64,000 nucleotides of DNA from positions 3,302,777 through 3,366,776 of the forward strand of contig NW_015622545.1 in the NCBI RefSeq assembly GCF_000835495.1. The letters are read 5' to 3'. The position numbers were made by a program, and so were the translations under genes. The stretch comes from Cladophialophora immunda (lineage: Eukaryota > Ascomycota > Eurotiomycetes > Chaetothyriales > Herpotrichiellaceae). How positions within the stretch are numbered: position 1 is the first letter of the stretch; each line of letters starts with the position of its first letter. Positions 20,001 through 30,454 of the stretch are shown in pieces. The notes under the pieces were generated by a model that was given only the letters and a program-made list of their open reading frames with translations, ran no database searches and was not told the DNA's origin.

Positions 20001-20584
20001 CAGAAGACTTACGACTGTATGAGTACCAGTTCGATGCCGACGACCTTGTTATGCAAATGCTCAAACACGACCCCAAAGAGCGACCTGACACGGGACAAAT
20101 ACTTCGTCACCCTTATTTCTGGGACGTGGCCGATAAGCTGGAATTCCTCTGCGACGTATCGGATTGCTACGAGCGGGAGAAGAATTCCATCAGCAACATC
20201 TTCGACGAAACCGCGATACGCACCTCTGCGGAGAAGAATTCTCTTGCCGAGCTCGCCGCGCTAGAATCCCTTGCACCCAACGTCATCGGATCATCTAAGG
20301 ATTGGCTTCGCGCTCTGCCCAAAACCTTTCTCACAGAAATGGGCAAGCAGCGCAAATACAGTGGTACTAAAATGATCGACTTGTTGAGAGTGATCCGCAA
20401 CAAGAAGAACCACTTCCACGACTTGCCACAGGACGTGAAAGAGCAGATGCTGGGTGGGAGTGCCAAGGGATACTATGAATTTTGGGCAAAGCGGTTCCCG
20501 AGCCTGCTGATTAACTGCCACTGCCTTATCCTGGAACGCGGGTTGGTCGAGCGGTTCAGGATGGAGAGGTGGTTTCTGGAGTGA
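17009..20584 (+). CDS. ireA: IRE1 ER-stress sensor kinase/endoribonuclease
   Basis: An intronless 1191-residue protein. IRE1 senses unfolded proteins in the ER lumen and splices HAC1/hacA mRNA on the cytosolic side. Residues 22-37 are a hydrophobic signal sequence. A beta-propeller lumenal domain follows (ENIVLLATIDGTIHARDRKTG, ATGNILQQ). A transmembrane helix lies near 535-555 (FNIICASIILFVVGLQM). An acidic then Lys/Arg-rich linker follows (about 640-705). The kinase domain begins near 725, with GRGSNGTAV, VHRDIKPQN near 849 and SDFGL near 880, and has a Ser/Thr-rich insert after the APE region. The C-terminal KEN RNase carries IRNKKNHFHDLP, which contains the catalytic-site residues of the family. 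An upstream in-frame open stretch exists but 17009 best precedes the signal sequence. Confidence 0.95.
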   Translation: MAKPPLRPPKGRRGGSKPKTMLTWAIFLLLIAAAHPQSLPPSDAPQRLVASTQSLRSESSRPSAPAGRSPAEIPLLKNDITTVKFRSTDENPENHKLRALAPAHDSLSSSGAVRAPLAQSDESLSQGLSALSARLLQDWEVENIVLLATIDGTIHARDRKTGNERWSLGIPDSPMIQTIHHKLNRSDPEVDGSQYEDDYMFIVEPSKDGNLYIQHRDPRIGLQRLGITVRSLAAETPQFVDDPPLVTISSQETTAYVVDAATGNILQQFDKYRGFSNDDQGRSCRRLSGFELDDPACDPIGTINLGRVEYTIEISHKITTQPLCTIKFAEWVPNKGDSDLQDQYVAPLDNYQIQSYYNGRIIGIDSTADSGKVPRFTHMFDTPVARVFDVVRPLDNRDESAKLVLLARPTDSPLLSSPEIWRNEMQRAERVFVNKTESGVWYAMSELSYPGVTSGASPASSNWNYDSQPLDFDGNLEEIVGVHVLSTEPNLTPLRLTISGPPPVTDLAEEAEKAMAALEAKIPPSLVPVINHPLLSVFNIICASIILFVVGLQMRIPLMLKMQRLLRKAGVEVAVEKTRTQATPGAPAPATTDQQEDQVAEVTGEKDTAEVVSEILEDVIKTPVRSRAQSAAVSVASPAKTVKVFEPNDESSDGESEDEKNKDESNTNENAENGAQPRRRTAKRGKRGGKRNKKGKKTMDPEAMDEKEQLVVEVPTKDGLLQVGKLRIDTREDRCLGRGSNGTAVFPGSLDGREVAVKRLIRSSNSLAAKEIKHLLSSDENPHVIRYFGKEESQHFTYIALERFTTSLDQFIERPLQYPELVKMPEGFDVKDTLRQITDGVQHLHSLKLVHRDIKPQNVLVKAVKSNRPTNGLPKLQFVISDFGLCKPLEEGPESTFAPTANHTAAGTTGWRAPELLVGSRSAVTPNSSSTTASKSTTHSSEGTVIDRPSGRRATKAIDIFSLGCVFYYVMTQGRHPFDVGGTSLGRDLNIKENKFSTEDLRLYEYQFDADDLVMQMLKHDPKERPDTGQILRHPYFWDVADKLEFLCDVSDCYEREKNSISNIFDETAIRTSAEKNSLAELAALESLAPNVIGSSKDWLRALPKTFLTEMGKQRKYSGTKMIDLLRVIRNKKNHFHDLPQDVKEQMLGGSAKGYYEFWAKRFPSLLINCHCLILERGLVERFRMERWFLE

Positions 20585-21719
20585 GTTGGGAACGTGAGTT
20601 TGGGAAAAGGATATATACCACAGTATATCACATGAAATGCGAGAAATTTTAAGATATCTACTCTGCTCGTGGTCTCGTTTTGATTCTTTTTTTTTGTCTT
20701 TTCCAGCATCTATTCGAGGCCCCTTTAATCTCAAGTCGGCCTCCAGGGTACGGAGGAATCCTTGTGACATGTCCCATGACTACCTACCTACCTATCTATC
20801 AAACCTTTCGAGATGTACCAGTATGGATGGCCGCGAATCGCATCGCCTGGCATTGGCTGGGTCGGCACTGTGTGGTTTAACAGGCAAATGGCTCCTCAAA
20901 ACACTCTTTCGATCTGCAAGCCATGCGACCTATGCGTCCATGTGTACCTCGTAGGTTCATGCATAAGATATCCATTCGAACTCGCTCGCCCAGTGCCAGG
21001 AGATGGTTCGTTCACTGCCGACCGGGGACCATCAAGGAGACGCTCCCGTCGACAATTGGGATAGGATCGAGATGTTTGTCAATGGGGTCAGTTGTGCATG
21101 AGTTGGGTCGAATGGTGGAGGGGATCGATGAAATTTGAGGGCTTGATTGTTGGGTGATTGGGGCTCCGTCTCTTGCGAGGCACCCTGCCTACATACATAC
21201 ATACATACCTATGTGTCATGAAAGGTATGTAGATAGGTAGGTAGGGGGATTCTGGCAATGGCAAAGCGCATGCAGGTAGGTGCTTGATGTGGTCTGACGT
21301 GGTATGATATGATGTGATGCGTCCAGCGAGCTAGCCGGCCAGTCAAGTGGTCCTACCCGAGTCAAACGCTCACAGGTTCGGTCGTGAATGGGCTGAAGAG
21401 AAAGGGCTTGTAGGCGTCGTGGACAGGCAGTTATGTAGGTAGATAGGTGGGCGCACAGATGAAATTGGCTTGTCGTTGGGCAGGTCCCGGGAACTTGTTT
21501 GGTCGGTGCATTGTTGTCCATGGCCTCGTCAAGCATTTGACTGGTTTCTTCCGTTGAGGCAAGTAGATCCGCATGGCAGTCGACTGCCCTTTTTTCTCCT
21601 TCCTTGTCCTTTCGAAGAAGCAGGTCCGCACGGATTTTCACACCCGCCGCAGACGATGAGGGAAATCCCATTCATTCCCACGTCATCTGCCATCTGCCAC
21701 TTGCAACACTCACTCCCTC
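20585..21719. other. Intergenic between convergent IRE1 and CCT2, with simple repeats
   Basis: It holds two 3' regions. Simple repeats occur: CTACC/TATC near 20781-20800, CATA runs near 21191-21210 and a GTAG run near 21229-21244. No gene is supported. Confidence 0.45.
21191..21245. repeat. CATA/TAGG simple-sequence tract
   Basis: A run of CATA units is followed about 20 bp later by a TAGGTAGGTAGG run. It is ordinary microsatellite sequence in a 3' intergenic region. Confidence 0.6.
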
Positions 21720-23315
21720 TCACATCCGCTCCCTCCTCCTTGGCGCCGCCCGAATGATATCATCCACTCTCAGCAACAACTCTGCAGCCTCACTCGCGCT
21801 CCCTACCACCGCCTTCTTCAACTTGTAACTCTCGATGACACCCAACTCCCGCATATCGGCGATGCCGCCACCCGGAGTCAGGAGATCCAAGCCGGAACTC
21901 GTCATACCCCTGTACACTTCGCTTCTCAACTCCGACACCAAAGCAGAGGAGTCGAGACCGGCATTGTCCGCAAGGATGGTAGGAAGTTGACGTAGTGCGG
22001 TTGAGAATGAATCGACAGCCAAGCGCTTTTTACCAGGTATCTTCTGCGCAATAGAGTCCACGGCTTTTGCCATGACCATTTCAGAACAGCCGCCGCCAAG
22101 GACAACGCGAGGTTCTTTGACAGTTTGTGACAATACGGCAAGAGCGTCGTGCAGACTTCGCTCCGCCTCGTCCAGAAGTTGTTCCGTGGCACCTCTTAGA
22201 ACGATGGTGCAGGCCTGACCTGCTGCCGCGCCGGAGAATTTGATCAACGTGTCTTCGCCGATGATGACCTCCTCGATCAAGTCGCAGTGCCCGAGCTTGA
22301 CGGACTCCGGGTGGTCGAAAGTGCTGGCAATCTCTCCACCGGTGACCAAGGCGAGACGTTCCACACCGTCGAAATCGGCATGTTCGATGGACATTATTCC
22401 CGCTTCCGTAAAGAGTTGCTCCGGCCAGTTGTAGATAAGCTGCCTGTTGATGAAGCAGTTTATCCCATGTGCTTTGATCCGTTCGACCTTCGCACGCATT
22501 CTCTCCCGCTCAGCTTTCTCCAGCTCGGCCAGTTCTTTCGTTGAACCGACTTTCATGCGGGCGGCCCAGATTTTCACTTTATCCGTGTCCATTGCAGTAT
22601 TCGCCACGAGTATTTTTGCATTTTCCAATCTCTTCGGTTGGTTCACGCCAATGCGCTTGTCAAGGATGAATCCTTCGTCAAGATACGAGTCGGACAGTTT
22701 GCCTCCTGACTTCTTGATGATTTGGATGTGGTTCAAATCAACAGAGCCTTTTAGCCGCAGGACGGCATCGACCGCCAAATTGGCGAACTGATCGCGATCT
22801 TGAGAAAGGACCTTCGAGGATAGTGTAGTGCGGGCGATGGCCAGGAGGTCCTTTCGGAAATGCTCGGGGTGTTTCGAATTGTCGACAGCGGATTTTTCAA
22901 GTGCTTGTAGAGCCGCTTGTGATGCGAGACGGAAGCCTTCAATGATGGTCTGGGGGTGGATGTGACGATTGACTAGTTGTTCTGCCTCTCGTAGCAGTTC
23001 TGCTGCCAGTACAGTAACCGATGTGGTACCGTCTCCCACTTCATCATCTTGGACTTTGGATATGTTGACGAGGACTTTGGCGGCGGCGTTGTCGAGAGCG
23101 ATGGATTTGAGGATTGTGGCACCGTCATTCGTTACCATTATCTCTCCCGTTGAAGCAGACTGAAGAATCTTGTCCATGCCCTTGGGGCCAAGTGTGGATT
23201 TCACGAGGTCGCCAACTGCGATGGCACCAACGAAGGCCGAGAGACGCGCATTTTCGCCTTTTTCTTCTTGCACGTCTTCGGCAAATATTTGGGTGGGATT
23301 CGTGTATGCAGCCAT
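21720..23315 (-). CDS. cct2: T-complex protein 1 subunit beta (CCT2)
   Basis: An intronless 531-residue group II chaperonin subunit. CCT is the cytosolic ring chaperone for actin, tubulin and other substrates. Diagnostic segments are [22 protein letters not shown], the ATPase [26 protein letters not shown] and the C-terminal [12 protein letters not shown]. The beta-subunit N-terminus [11 protein letters not shown] is well matched. The first ATG in frame is at 23315. Length agrees with the family (about 530). It is convergent with IRE1. Confidence 0.95.
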   Translation of the reverse strand: MAAYTNPTQIFAEDVQEEKGENARLSAFVGAIAVGDLVKSTLGPKGMDKILQSASTGEIMVTNDGATILKSIALDNAAAKVLVNISKVQDDEVGDGTTSVTVLAAELLREAEQLVNRHIHPQTIIEGFRLASQAALQALEKSAVDNSKHPEHFRKDLLAIARTTLSSKVLSQDRDQFANLAVDAVLRLKGSVDLNHIQIIKKSGGKLSDSYLDEGFILDKRIGVNQPKRLENAKILVANTAMDTDKVKIWAARMKVGSTKELAELEKAERERMRAKVERIKAHGINCFINRQLIYNWPEQLFTEAGIMSIEHADFDGVERLALVTGGEIASTFDHPESVKLGHCDLIEEVIIGEDTLIKFSGAAAGQACTIVLRGATEQLLDEAERSLHDALAVLSQTVKEPRVVLGGGCSEMVMAKAVDSIAQKIPGKKRLAVDSFSTALRQLPTILADNAGLDSSALVSELRSEVYRGMTSSGLDLLTPGGGIADMRELGVIESYKLKKAVVGSASEAAELLLRVDDIIRAAPRRRERM

Positions 23316-25517
23316 GGTGTCTTCGCCTGATGTACTCCTCTCTTCTTCTGCTGTTGCTGCGGAAGGGGCTGGTGTAACAGAGAAATCGCAGTTCAGTGCA
23401 GTCGAGGCAGACACAGCGAGCCCAAATTTTGAAGACTGCGGGGAGAATCAGGCCATGTAAATGACAAGGCTGCGGCTTGGCAAGGCTGAAAGCTACTCCC
23501 TCTCATGATTATCCGTCGACATTGAATATCTAGCTTACTTGCCACCATCATCCTTGCTTACCCTTTCCCTTATAACGGTGCGCAAGGCCCCTGAGCCTGT
23601 CGAAGCTTTGATCAGAGACACAAGGATGTCAGCACTACAAATATTCGTTGGACAGCGCCGCTGGCCTGGAGCAAAAGCTACCAAATCTCACCGTGAGCAA
23701 TCTTACAACTAAGTCACCTCTCTCAATCCTCGAACAGAAGCATTTTATTCTCTCCTCCATTGCGCTTCAAAGTCTGTCGATAGCTCGTTGCAACCGCACC
23801 AAAAAAGCAACGGCTGAACATCATTTGTCCCGGGTCGAAATCCATACCATCCGATCCCGTTTTCGCAGCAGCCACTCTTAACGCCTGACCGATGAGCTCG
23901 CCAAGTCCGTGTCTCCAACTTCTGCTCGAAAGCCTCAGACTTGAATAAATTCCAAGCATGGGAAATTGTATGTCACTTGGTCCGAACGAGGAAGATGTTC
24001 GGATAGCACGGTGTTACTCCCACGCTCAGAGATATCAACAACCATTCCACTTTAGCCACGGCCCGGTCATGAGCGAAACATCATACTATTCTTTCGATCC
24101 ATATACCGCTTTTTCCCAGGGCGACAATTCTAGGCGACGCAGTTGGAAGGCTCCATCACAACGAAGGCATGAATCCTGATGCTGCAGCGCGCAATGGGTG
24201 TCGCAGAGCAACCTGGAATGTCTTAGACTCAAACACCCACGACGGCGTGCCTAGGGTCAAAGAAGTCGCAATGATTACCTGTCGAAAATACTCCGGGTTT
24301 TCGGATTCGATTCACCGCCAGACAAGCATAACCAAGCAGATGTACCTTCGACAATTTATTTTCAGCCGATTTACATTCTGCAGGACCTCTTTTACAGGGT
24401 GTATAACCAGGCGCTCCAAAGCAAGTCCCGTCGTGCATGACTGTCAGAGGGAAAAATAGTGTCCAAGTGACCTGCATTACGTGCCGGCAAAGATCGCCCC
24501 ATACTCTCTGCTTTCTATGGTGCTAGGGTTAGTTTTCCCACTCACACAGCATGTCACCTTGTATTATACAACTTTTTGACGCTCAGGACCGCTGAAGCTG
24601 ATAGGTTGAATAGCTCCAAGAAACAGACATCGTATTCAAAGCCGAGATATAGTCTACGACTATGGCCTTCTTGTAACGAGCGATATGAACCACCAGTCTG
24701 CTCTTAGCTGAGCCTTCACTTGATCGACCTGGGGCGCAGGTTTCGTACCTGATGATATGAGGATAGGGCAAGATGCCACGGGCGAGGAGAACGTGCTCCG
24801 GGGGACGACGGTTGTCCAAAATGTCTATTCAACTGTGGCTGTTCCTTTTATCTGTTGTTGGTGGCCACAGGCTGCCTTATGATGTGGCCATGTCACCGCA
24901 AGCTGGTTCTCCTGTGTGAATGGAGCGCTATGGCTCTCATATCATGCCATCACCCTCACCAAGGGGAGGAGGAATGAAAGCTGAACCTGACGCTGCGCGC
25001 TGTGAACAATAGCATCGTGATAGAGAAGTGTTCTATAAAGCCGTCGACCGGAAGAAGGATACTTGAACGTAGAGCATTTGTTCCAAGGTCTTCGACATGA
25101 ATTTTGATCATACGCGTCGTTCCATTGCAGTTTTGACACCGAAAATCAGTGGAGTTTTCAGTAGGGGAGAAAAAGGGGCAAAGTACAAAGCGGCGTCGAA
25201 CCTCGTCCCGAAGCAGGCAAAATCTGTCGCCGATTTAACTTACCTTGGCGCATGGAACCCTCAGCCCAGCCTCTTCTCCATCAGATTGTATTGCTTTAAC
25301 CATGTTGACCGCAGCGAACATCTGCTCAAGGTCAAGTTTGACGCGGAAGTGGCCTCCTTCTAGAAACCCTATCTTCGGCCTTCTTCAATGGTCTCACAAT
25401 ATAGTCCCGAAGGCATACACGATGTCTGAACGCCCTGCATACGACCACGACGACTGATGCATTCCACCTGTTTGCTCAAGTTCATTCACGAAAGAGTGCA
25501 TCCAGCCGACTCCAGAA
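23316..25517. other. Gene-poor 2.2-kb stretch upstream of a membrane-protein gene
   Basis: Apart from a possible 73-codon gene at 23958, I see only short open frames with no family resemblance. It includes the CCT2 promoter at its left end and a long upstream region of the next gene. Confidence 0.4.
23958..24179 (+). CDS. Possible small acylated protein with MGNCMS start (hypothetical)
   Basis: A 73-codon frame begins MGNCMSLG and has no recognised family. The start context is strong (AGCATGG, A at -3 and G at +4). Gly2 with Cys4 is the arrangement seen in N-myristoylated and palmitoylated membrane-anchored proteins. The rest is polar, with HFSHGP and an Arg/Ser-rich tail (RRRSWKAPSQRR). The frame is short enough to arise by chance and no intron joins it to other coding sequence. 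I treat it as a candidate only. Confidence 0.25.
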   Translation: MGNCMSLGPNEEDVRIARCYSHAQRYQQPFHFSHGPVMSETSYYSFDPYTAFSQGDNSRRRSWKAPSQRRHES

Positions 25518-28033
25518 ATGGGTCGGCAGCCTCATATTGCGCGTCTAGCTTTGGTAAGGAATTGCGTTCCGTTATACGCTCTGAACCTTTGAACCCCTCC
25601 TTATCTCAACACTTGGGCCACGTTTCGTACTAAACAAACCAGCTGCATTGACATAAGAAACTAATACTTGATCTTAGGGAAGGTCTCCTTTCGGTCCTCC
25701 GCTGGAAGATGAGAATGGAGAGTTCATCCTGGGACCAAATGTGCAACGTCGGACAGACCAAAACTATATCCAACAATTCGACGATCGAGGTCATCCAAGA
25801 AATCTTGATTCTGAGACATCGAGAAGGCGACTGCTTCGAGCCCAAAATGAAGCTCTGTCCACAGTTGGTGTCGTTGTTCGCAAAGCGCAAATGCAACGGA
25901 CACGATGGCAATCCATGAACGACATGCAGAGATACCGACTTCTCCTGGACGAACATGCTACTGGTGCTTACTGCGAGATCGTCGAGACTGTTGCCCAAAA
26001 CGTAGCTACTCACTGGATAGTCAACTTCCGCCGGCGGCTTTTTGTAGGTGGAAAAAATCATCCACCAGGCGGCTGCTAACGTGCCCAGACCTTCAAGTCT
26101 TACTTGGGACTGCCAGTTCCTCAGATGCTATTCTCTGAATGGAACATCGTGGGCCCGAGTGCTTTCCTGTTTGCCGGCTTCCTTCCTGGCACAATCGCGA
26201 GAATCAGCCAATTGCTCAGAGTCGCGATACTAGAAGATGAGAGAATTTCAAAATCAACGCGTCCGGCTAGGGTTTTTGGCCTAACGAATCTTGGCAGAAT
26301 ACTTCGCTGGTCAAGGTAAGCAATCCGGGGGCGTTGAGTATATCTCACTGACCCTGGGCAGCCTGCAAGTGCTATGGTTTGCCTTCGAATACCCATTCCG
26401 TGTCTATTCCGTCTTACAGTCGCTATACCTCATCCCGCTTCATCCAGCGCCGTCCTTGTCTGCCTTCATACCCTTCAGCAGCCAGTCTCCCATTCAGATG
26501 TCGTCAGGTGTATCAGACTGGTCTTGGAGAGGCTTGTTCCCATTACTAGTGAATACAATTTCCAGTCCCTTTGCCTTGGCTCTCATCAGAGACCTGGTTG
26601 GCAACTATCTCTTTAAAAAGGTCTACGTCATGGTCCGCCAGATAGCGGCCAAGCCTGATCGGCCGGATCGCATATCACTACAAAGTGCCAGAAATCTGAA
26701 CCTTGAAACCGCATCTCTCGAACTGGAAGAGGCTATTTTTGGTGAATCGGGCGAGATGGGCACCCGGTCCATGAGAGAAACTATTCAGGCAATTATTCCA
26801 GCCTCGTTATGGTTTTGGGTCCGGATCATTCAAACACAAAGAGTTCCACTGGCAGTCGAGTTAAGCCCGAATATCGAAAGAGAGTTGCTAGGACGGAGCG
26901 CCATGCACTATCGAGCATTATATCGACAAAATCGTGAGCTTGACCTCAGGCGAGCCCCGAGAACCCTTCGAGTCATGGCTATCCGTTCTGCTTTTCACGA
27001 CTTCGATCTGGATCCGGATCACTCAATGATTGACATATTTGAACTCGCGGACGATGTCAGCTTTTTAGCGTCCAGTACGGCGTCTACCTCGACACCAGAC
27101 CCACACGACCTTCCACTCTTTACAGAAGCTGTAACAGGCCCCGGCACCGCGAGCGAGTCTCGAGCCGATGCCGAACCCGAAAGTCGGCAAAGAGAGCGCC
27201 AATCCGGGGATGGACACATTGAAGAAAATACAAATGATCAAGATCTCCTTGTCTGGGGCGACTCGCACGAAGAAACCGGCGACACTGTCGGTCCTCTCCC
27301 ATTTTCAGGCAGTCCAGTCGTGGATGGAGAAAGCTTTCAGCCTGCCGTCCCGCTAGAGACACTTCTTGAGCCTGGTCAGCCCAACAACGCAGAATCAGGA
27401 GAGTTGCAAACAACTAGTCCTGTTCCAGCCCCACCGGATCCGGGGTCTCCTATCGTTCCAATTCCATCCACGGGCTCTCCTCTCCAGCGAACCCCATCCC
27501 CCATCTCCCCTGTTCCGGGCATATCTCGTGCGACGAGTCTACCGCACACAACACCAAGGCCTGTGCGGCGTCCGACAGTCATAGAACAAGATGCGCCGAC
27601 CATGGGGGACGAGATGCTACAGCGTCGTCAACCGCAATCAAGAGATCCGCGTAATGCAGACGAGAGTCTCTATCGTGTGACTGTCCTTTCAAACCATCCA
27701 GCTGAAGCATTTGCACATTATACGACCTCAATCATCCAGTCGATTATCCTGCTCCCGCTTGATATCATGTTCTTCAGGTCACTAGCTCGAGGCTTCCTCT
27801 CCCGCCATTCTCCAGATCAACAAATGGCCAGGCCCTCCTCATTGCTTAGCGATGTGTGGCCTGTCACTTCAGGACTGGGAGTGCGAGACCTTTCTATGAC
27901 GCAAAGACTGCAATTCTGGGGCAATTTCTTCCTCACGATCGGCATGCAAGGCTTGGTAAATTTTGTGATATGGGGAGTCGGTACGCGGGTAACAATGGGA
28001 CTGGGAGAAGGATTCGGTTGGGGGAATATATGA
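25518..28033 (+). CDS. Conserved fungal multipass membrane protein of unknown function
   Basis: Exons are 25518-25553, 25678-26043, 26089-26315 and 26362-28033; 766 residues. The model is built on splice signals that keep one frame: GTAAGG/TAG with an ACTAATAC branch site, GTAGGT/CAG with GCTAAC, and GTAAGC/CAG. Exon 2 (SPFGPPLEDENGEF, DEHATGAYCEIVETVAQNVATHW) reads as a well-formed protein. Hydrophobic spans follow: SAFLFAGFLPGTIA, LQVLWFAFEYPFRVYSVLQSL, GLFPLLVNTISSPFALALI, and near the C-terminus SIIQSIILLPLDIMF and FFLTIGMQGLVNFVIWGV. Between them is a Ser/Pro-rich disordered region (about residues 480-650). I do not recognise a named family. Membrane location is inferred. Confidence 0.7.
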
Positions 28034-28366
28034 GGCCTCTCGGAACTGACTTGGTGGGAAGGTGAAAAGTGTTTTGAGCAAAGCAGTCCAAAAGATACCC
28101 GGCCACTTGGTCACACAAAAGTCAATTTCGCTTCTTCGAAGTGCTGAAAAGAACCGATTCCCAAAGATCATGATCCGTTCTATGTGTATTGCTGTTAGGT
28201 TGCAAATTGTATTACTAGAATTGACTTTTCCATCTTTTGCTTTGTGCTCGTCTTGAAGAGGCGGGAGGCAACAGGACCACCAGGCTGCGAGGCTGATGTC
28301 TGGCCAATCAGCCGCTGGAAGGCCTCTCCGCATCAAATTATTGCGCAGTCTCAATTTTCCGATCAC
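28034..28366. promoter_or_regulatory. Intergenic, promoter of the Sad1/USP39 gene
   Basis: A short gap between two plus-strand genes. I recognise no specific motif. Confidence 0.3.
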
Positions 28367-30163
28367 ATGAACCACCAACCTCGACGCTCTACAGTTTTCT
28401 CGTTTGCAATGTCGAAACGGAAGTCGGAAGAACCCTTGGAGGGCATTTTTGCCACGACATCTCCAGCAAGCAAGAAAGCGCGCGTCGAAGATGTTCTTGA
28501 AGAGGAGACCGGCGCGAATGGTAGTTTGGATACTTCTGAAAGCCGAAACGCCCAGCCTACAAACGGCGCGAGTGTACCCAAGAGGATAATGGAGGAACAG
28601 GAAGAGGAGGAAGAAGTCGAATCAGACGTTGAGGATGACCGGTTACCCTCTGCACCACTGCGACAAAATGCTCCCACAGAAGGCTATGACGATCTTTATC
28701 TCGACACCATCAATCGATCCTTGCTCGATTTCGACTTCGAGAAACTCTGCTCCGTTACCCTCTCCAACATTAATGTCTATGCTTGTCTCGTCTGCGGCAA
28801 GTATTTCCAAGGCCGAGGTCCAAAGTCACACGCATATCTCCACGCCCTCGAAGTCGACCATCATGTTTTCATCAATATGGAGACCAAGAGAGTCTATGTC
28901 TTACCTGAGGGCTATGAGGTGCACAACAAGAGTTTGGATGATATCAAGTACGTGGTGGATCCAAAATACACGGAAGAGGAGGTCAGAATGCTGGACAAGA
29001 ATCCGAAGGAGTCAACAGACCTTGCCCACAAGAGATACAGGCCGGGATTCATGGGAATGAACAACATTAAAGCCAACGACTACCTTAATGTCGTTGTGCA
29101 GGCGTTGGCACATGTTTCACCCTTAAGGGACTTCTTCCTTCTGCAGGCATTCCCTCACACAGCGTCGCAGTTGCCGGTACGCTTCAGCACTCTGGTTCGC
29201 AAACTCTGGAACCCCCGCGCGTTTCGATCTCACGTGTCGCCGCATGAACTGTTGCAAGAGATTGCCCTGCGGTCGTCCAAGAGATTTACTTTGACACAAC
29301 AATCGGATCCTGTGGACCTGCTTGCCTGGCTCCTCAACAATCTGCACAGCACGCTAGGAGGGTCACGCAAGGCGCTGTCATCCCCGATATACAAGTGTTT
29401 CCAAGGCAAACTGCGGGTGGAATCACAAGAAATCACTGCAAAATCTGATGCCATGGGTGATCGGCTGAGGTTCGAGGAGTCATCCAACATCAAGACGGAC
29501 ATGCATCCGTTCCTCATCTTGACGCTAGATCTGCCTCCAGTGCCTCTGTTTCGAGATGCTGTCGAATCCAAGAATATTATCCCCCAAGTCCCTCTCATCA
29601 ACCTATTACAAAAGTATAACGGGTTAAGCGCTATGGAAAGAGCGGCTCATCGACTTCGACATCGACTTCTACACCCGCTCCCGCCCTACCTTTTATTTCA
29701 CATCAAGCGGTTCAGTCAGAACAAATTCGTTTCCGAGAGGAATCCAACTATTGTGACATTTCCTTCTCCTCGCGGGCTGGACATGTCACCCTACGTCGAA
29801 CCTAATCCGGCAATCCACCCACCCGGTGAGCCGATCCTTTACGACATGGTTGCAAACATTATTTTGGACACGACCTCAATTTCGAGTGCTGGCGGCGAAG
29901 ACACCAATGCCGCCGACGCGGCGAACAAAGCCGTTGGCGCGGAGGGTCAGAAAGTGGCTTGGAAGGTTCAACTCCGAGACAAGGCTGTTGCGTATGCTCA
30001 GCGAACTGATCTTCCGGAATGGCTGGAAATTCAAGATCTGTGGGTTGAACGAGCGGAATCCGAGACTCTTTTCACAAGAGAGAGCTACTTGATGGTGTGG
30101 GAACGCAGGAGAGAAAAGAAGAAGGCCAAGCAAACGAACGGAGTGAAAGCAGCGCAAGGCTGA
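28367..30163 (+). CDS. sad1: Sad1/USP39-type U4/U6.U5 tri-snRNP protein (inactive ubiquitin protease fold)
   Basis: An intronless protein of 598 residues from this ATG; a second ATG at 28409 (MSKRKSEEP) has a better start context. Sad1/USP39 joins the tri-snRNP and is needed for pre-mRNA splicing. An acidic N-terminus is followed by a ZnF-UBP domain (VYACLVCGKYFQGRGPKSHAY, DHHVF) and a USP-fold domain. The active-site box that reads GNTCYMN in active USPs here reads KANDYLN, so the nucleophile Cys is absent, as is normal for this family. LLFHIKRF and the terminal SYLMVWERR match the USP C-terminal part. Confidence 0.93.
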   Translation: MNHQPRRSTVFSFAMSKRKSEEPLEGIFATTSPASKKARVEDVLEEETGANGSLDTSESRNAQPTNGASVPKRIMEEQEEEEEVESDVEDDRLPSAPLRQNAPTEGYDDLYLDTINRSLLDFDFEKLCSVTLSNINVYACLVCGKYFQGRGPKSHAYLHALEVDHHVFINMETKRVYVLPEGYEVHNKSLDDIKYVVDPKYTEEEVRMLDKNPKESTDLAHKRYRPGFMGMNNIKANDYLNVVVQALAHVSPLRDFFLLQAFPHTASQLPVRFSTLVRKLWNPRAFRSHVSPHELLQEIALRSSKRFTLTQQSDPVDLLAWLLNNLHSTLGGSRKALSSPIYKCFQGKLRVESQEITAKSDAMGDRLRFEESSNIKTDMHPFLILTLDLPPVPLFRDAVESKNIIPQVPLINLLQKYNGLSAMERAAHRLRHRLLHPLPPYLLFHIKRFSQNKFVSERNPTIVTFPSPRGLDMSPYVEPNPAIHPPGEPILYDMVANIILDTTSISSAGGEDTNAADAANKAVGAEGQKVAWKVQLRDKAVAYAQRTDLPEWLEIQDLWVERAESETLFTRESYLMVWERRREKKKAKQTNGVKAAQG

Positions 30164-30454
30164 AGTCGTAGCAGTCTTTACTTGAGATCGTATCAACTCC
30201 AAGTTCTGATCTTATCCCAAGGAGAAAGACATGTCCTAAACCCACTGCCCATGGTTGTTGTAGACATTGCGTCGCCAGCAAGGAGATCCGCACTTTCGTG
30301 ATCTGTAGTGGAGCTTTCGAACGGCGATCCAGTCTAGTTCTTATCATGCCCATCTACGGAACATCCACTCCAGCTTTTATTAAAGCTCATCGATGTACCT
30401 CGTACGGAGTATCCCGTTTGCTCAACCCTCAAGCTGTCGACGTGGTTGGAAGTC

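Noticed and set aside
11390..20584. A functional ER-stress unit formed by INSIG and IRE1
   Set aside because: Both act at the ER, but they are 4.5 kb apart with unrelated genes between, and nothing in the sequence links them.
24525..24545. Telomere-like GGGTTAG sequence
   Set aside because: There is only one partial unit, far too short to be an interstitial telomere.
28244..28366. N-terminal extension of the Sad1 protein
   Set aside because: The extra codons have no ATG start and no family match. Starts at 28367 or 28409 fit better.
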